Below are positions 5,254 through 7,005 of a DNA stretch of 7,005 bases, piece after piece. This DNA is from Microcoleaceae cyanobacterium UBA9251 (lineage in GTDB: Bacteria > Cyanobacteriota > Cyanobacteriia > Cyanobacteriales > Microcoleaceae). The stretch is from NCBI GenBank assembly GCA_003542015.1, contig DPLL01000426.1:1767-8771 (forward strand), in the 5' to 3' direction. Position 1 is the stretch's first letter; every line of letters begins with the position of its first letter. The notes under the pieces are model-generated. The model worked only from the letters and a program-made list of their open reading frames with translations, was not told where the DNA came from and made no database searches. The translations under genes and the position numbers were made by a program.

Positions 5254-6627
5254 ATGCGTACCGAATGGATCGCTAAGCGTAGCGGGCAGAGCAATGTGAG
5301 TCAAATGCACTACGCCCGCCAAAGTGTGATTACTGAAGAAATGCACTACGTCGCTAAGCGAGAAAATCTCCCGCCTGAGCTCATCCGCGCTGAAGTGGCG
5401 CGGGGACGGATGATTATTCCGGCTAACATCAATCACCCGAATTTGGAACCGATGGCGATCGGCATCGCTTCTAAGTGCAAAGTCAATGCTAATATCGGTG
5501 CTTCTCCCAATTCTTCCAACTTGGAAGAAGAAGTTGACAAGCTGAAATTAGCAGTGAAATACGGTGCGGATACAGTCATGGACTTGTCCACCGGTGGTGG
5601 TAATCTGGATGAAATTCGCACTACGATTATCAAAGCTTCACCGGTGCCGATCGGAACAGTACCGATTTATCAAGCACTAGAAAGCGTTCATGGTAAGATG
5701 GAAAGTCTGACCGCCAATGACTTTCTTCACATCATTGACAAACACGCTCAACAAGGTGTTGATTACCAAACTATTCACGCCGGAATTCTGATTGAGCATT
5801 TGCCATTAGTGAAAAATCGCATTACTGGCATTGTCTCTCGCGGCGGTGGCATTTTGGCGCGGTGGATGCTGCATCACCACAAACAAAATCCCCTCTACAC
5901 TCACTTTAACGACATCATTGAAATCTTCAAAAAATACGATGTTTCGTTTAGTTTGGGAGATTCTCTGCGCCCAGGTTGCACTCACGATGCTTCTGATGCA
6001 GCTCAATTAGCTGAACTCAAAACTTTGGGGAATTTAACTCGCAAAGCTTGGGAACATGACGTGCAGGTAATGGTGGAAGGCCCAGGCCACGTGCCGATGG
6101 ATCAGATTGAGTTTAATGTCAAGAAACAAATGGAGGAATGTTCCGAAGCACCCTTCTATGTTTTGGGGCCATTGGTGACAGATATTGCTCCCGGTTATGA
6201 CCATATCACTTCTGCGATCGGCGCAGCGATGGCTGGTTGGTACGGCACTGCCATGCTGTGCTATGTCACACCGAAAGAACACCTCGGTTTACCGAATGCT
6301 GAGGATGTCAGAAATGGGCTGATTGCCTATAAAATCGCGGCTCACGCTGCGGATATTGCGCGGGGACGTCCGGGTGCCAGAGACAGGGACGACGAGCTCT
6401 CAGCAGCGCGTTACAATTTCGATTGGAACCGCCAATTTGAGCTATCATTAGATCCAGAACGGGCCAAGGAATATCACGACGAAACTTTGCCGGCAGATAT
6501 CTACAAAACTGCTGAATTCTGTTCGATGTGTGGCCCTAAATTCTGTCCGATGCAGACTAAAGTTGATGCGGATGCTTTGACTGAATTGGAGAAATTCTTG
6601 GCTAAGGAACCTGTGGCGCAAAGCTAA
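5254..6627 (+). CDS. thiC: Phosphomethylpyrimidine synthase ThiC
   Basis: ThiC is a cytosolic, non-canonical radical-SAM enzyme that rearranges 5-aminoimidazole ribotide into 4-amino-5-hydroxymethyl-2-methylpyrimidine phosphate, the pyrimidine half of thiamin. The 457-aa protein is the short form, lacking the N-terminal extension of the roughly 630-aa E. coli type, which is usual for cyanobacteria and not a truncation. Visible landmarks: NANIGAS (78-84), MDLSTGG (109-115), SLGDSLRPGC (233-242), EGPGHVPMD (275-283), DHITSAIG (316-323), KEHLGLP (341-347), and the C-terminal cluster motif CxxCxxxxC at C423, C426 and C431 that binds the [4Fe-4S] cluster. H279 and H343 are candidate metal ligands. 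All key residues are intact. The start is set by the Shine-Dalgarno site at 5241-5246. Expression is under the TPP riboswitch upstream. No other thi gene lies in the window. Confidence 0.98.
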   Translation: MRTEWIAKRSGQSNVSQMHYARQSVITEEMHYVAKRENLPPELIRAEVARGRMIIPANINHPNLEPMAIGIASKCKVNANIGASPNSSNLEEEVDKLKLAVKYGADTVMDLSTGGGNLDEIRTTIIKASPVPIGTVPIYQALESVHGKMESLTANDFLHIIDKHAQQGVDYQTIHAGILIEHLPLVKNRITGIVSRGGGILARWMLHHHKQNPLYTHFNDIIEIFKKYDVSFSLGDSLRPGCTHDASDAAQLAELKTLGNLTRKAWEHDVQVMVEGPGHVPMDQIEFNVKKQMEECSEAPFYVLGPLVTDIAPGYDHITSAIGAAMAGWYGTAMLCYVTPKEHLGLPNAEDVRNGLIAYKIAAHAADIARGRPGARDRDDELSAARYNFDWNRQFELSLDPERAKEYHDETLPADIYKTAEFCSMCGPKFCPMQTKVDADALTELEKFLAKEPVAQS

Positions 6628-6643
6628 TTGGATTAATTCGTAG

Positions 6644-6660
6644 GGTGGGCATTGCCCACC
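6644..6660. repeat. Compact hairpin after thiC
   Basis: GGTGGGC (6644-6650) and GCCCACC (6654-6660) form a perfect 7-bp stem with a 3-base loop, 16 bases after the thiC stop codon. No T-run follows (TTATAGC), so it is not a standard intrinsic terminator. It resembles the GTAGGGTGGGC...GCCCACC repeat word common in cyanobacteria. It may still stabilise the thiC mRNA end. Confidence 0.65.
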
Positions 6661-6661
6661 T

Positions 6662-6766
6662 TATAGCAGTCGCCAAGGTGGTTAGGGTACTTCTGGTCAT
6701 TGAGCGTAGTCGAAATGTCCACTTCGACTACGCTCAGTGACCTTCTTCACCTTGGCGGTTGCTATA
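6662..6766. mobile_element. MITE-like palindromic element C (TATAGC ends, 105 bp)
   Basis: The 19-bp terminal arms 6662-6680 and 6748-6766 are complementary at 17 of 19 positions and carry TATAGC/GCTATA ends. A second, inner stem pairs GGTCATTGAGCGTAGTCGAA (6695-6714) with the complementary segment 6723-6742, with one mismatch. No coding capacity. It abuts the hairpin at 6644-6660 with one base between. Confidence 0.76.
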
Positions 6767-6856
6767 CTTAATCGCCTTTCCTGATTTTACAGCCAGTGTG
6801 GATTTGATATTCGGTGCGGGCGATCGCACTTCCTCAACAAAATAATAAATTTAAAA
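6767..6856. other. Intergenic stretch without recognisable gene
   Basis: Apart from the HIP1 octamer at 6820-6827 I see nothing here: no ORF, RNA gene, promoter or terminator that can be supported. Confidence 0.5.
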
Positions 6857-6906
6857 GGCTCTGCCTCCCGATCCTTTATTCACATAAAGAATCAAGAGGC
6901 AGAGTC
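6857..6906. repeat. Long imperfect hairpin with GCTCTGCCTC/GAGGCAGAGTC arms
   Basis: The arms 6857-6878 and 6885-6906 match at 18 of 22 positions around a 6-base loop. Three mismatches are A-C in a + strand RNA but become G-U pairs in a minus-strand RNA, so the structure is more stable if transcribed leftward. It could act as a terminator-like element for a minus-strand gene beyond the window or be another dispersed repeat. Confidence 0.6.
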
Positions 6907-6945
6907 TATGCCGTGTTTTCAAACTTTTCTATCAGATTTATATCT

Positions 6946-7005
6946 CCCTAAATCCCCCTTAACAAGGCGGACTTTGAACTCTCTTGTCCCCCCCTTATTA
7001 AGGGG
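6946..7005. repeat. Second C-rich repeat copy, cut by window end
   Basis: The stretch begins CTCCCTAAATCCCCCTTAA and continues through CGGACTTTGAAC to CCCCTTATTAAGGGG. It aligns with the reverse complement of 1269-1350 in the same order of blocks, so it is a related copy in opposite orientation. The right arm lies beyond position 7005. Confidence 0.75.

Larger units (their letters stand above)
1024..6827. repeat. Dispersed HIP1 octamers GCGATCGC (six copies)
   Basis: Exact GCGATCGC sites start at 1024, 2706, 2808, 3420, 3543 and 6820. One is in the pterin synthase gene, four in the TPR gene and one is intergenic downstream of thiC. Chance expectation for any given octamer is about 0.1 in 7 kb. 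HIP1 is the well-known over-represented octamer of many cyanobacterial genomes and supports the host assignment. The span given encloses the individual sites; it is not a continuous repeat. Confidence 0.9.

Noticed and set aside
5254..6627. ThiC as N-terminally truncated compared with the E. coli protein
   Set aside because: Short-form ThiC of about 457 residues is normal in cyanobacteria. The riboswitch and ribosome site sit exactly before this start.
1..7005. tRNA, rRNA, phage, toxin-antitoxin or defence genes
   Set aside because: I found no tRNA-like cloverleaf sequence, no rRNA segment, no integrase or transposase gene, and no second nuclease or antitoxin partner. Uma2 alone is not evidence of a defence system.

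Overview
The window looks like chromosomal DNA from a filamentous, Microcoleus/Oscillatoria-like cyanobacterium. Six copies of the cyanobacterial HIP1 octamer GCGATCGC lie in 7 kb. Heptamer tandem repeats and several kinds of hairpin-forming intergenic repeats are present. The gene products, above all the short-form ThiC, read as cyanobacterial. The genus is an inference; the phylum is well supported.

Layout, left to right, with all four main genes on the + strand: (1) 1-298, a heptamer repeat and a doubtful 32-codon ORF; (2) 299-1171, a 290-aa protein with two fused 6-pyruvoyl/6-carboxy-tetrahydropterin synthase domains, only the second of which keeps the full catalytic set; (3) 1172-1601, intergenic, with a C-rich/G-rich nested inverted repeat; (4) 1602-3686, a 694-aa membrane-anchored coiled-coil protein with ten 34-residue TPRs; (5) 3687-3972, intergenic, with a 17-bp direct repeat and an intrinsic terminator; (6) 3973-4110, a 138-bp MITE-like palindromic element ending one base before (7) 4112-4672, a Uma2-family PD-(D/E)XK protein of 186 aa; (8) 4673-5156, intergenic, with a second TATAGC-ended element, an AT-rich inverted repeat and an AAACCGGGTTT-type inverted repeat; (9) 5157-5233, a TPP riboswitch controlling (10) thiC, 5254-6627; (11) 6628-7005, intergenic, with a compact hairpin, a third TATAGC-ended element, another hairpin and the start of a second C-rich repeat that runs off the window.

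The genes do not form an evident operon: gaps are 285-580 bases and filled with repeats. The thiamin unit (TPP aptamer, short spacer, Shine-Dalgarno, thiC) is the only clear regulatory circuit. I see no defence island, CRISPR array, phage or toxin-antitoxin system. The most notable features are the half-degenerate pterin synthase fusion, three intergenic elements with matching TATAGC...GCTATA ends but unrelated interiors, and the placement of one of them directly against the Uma2 start codon.
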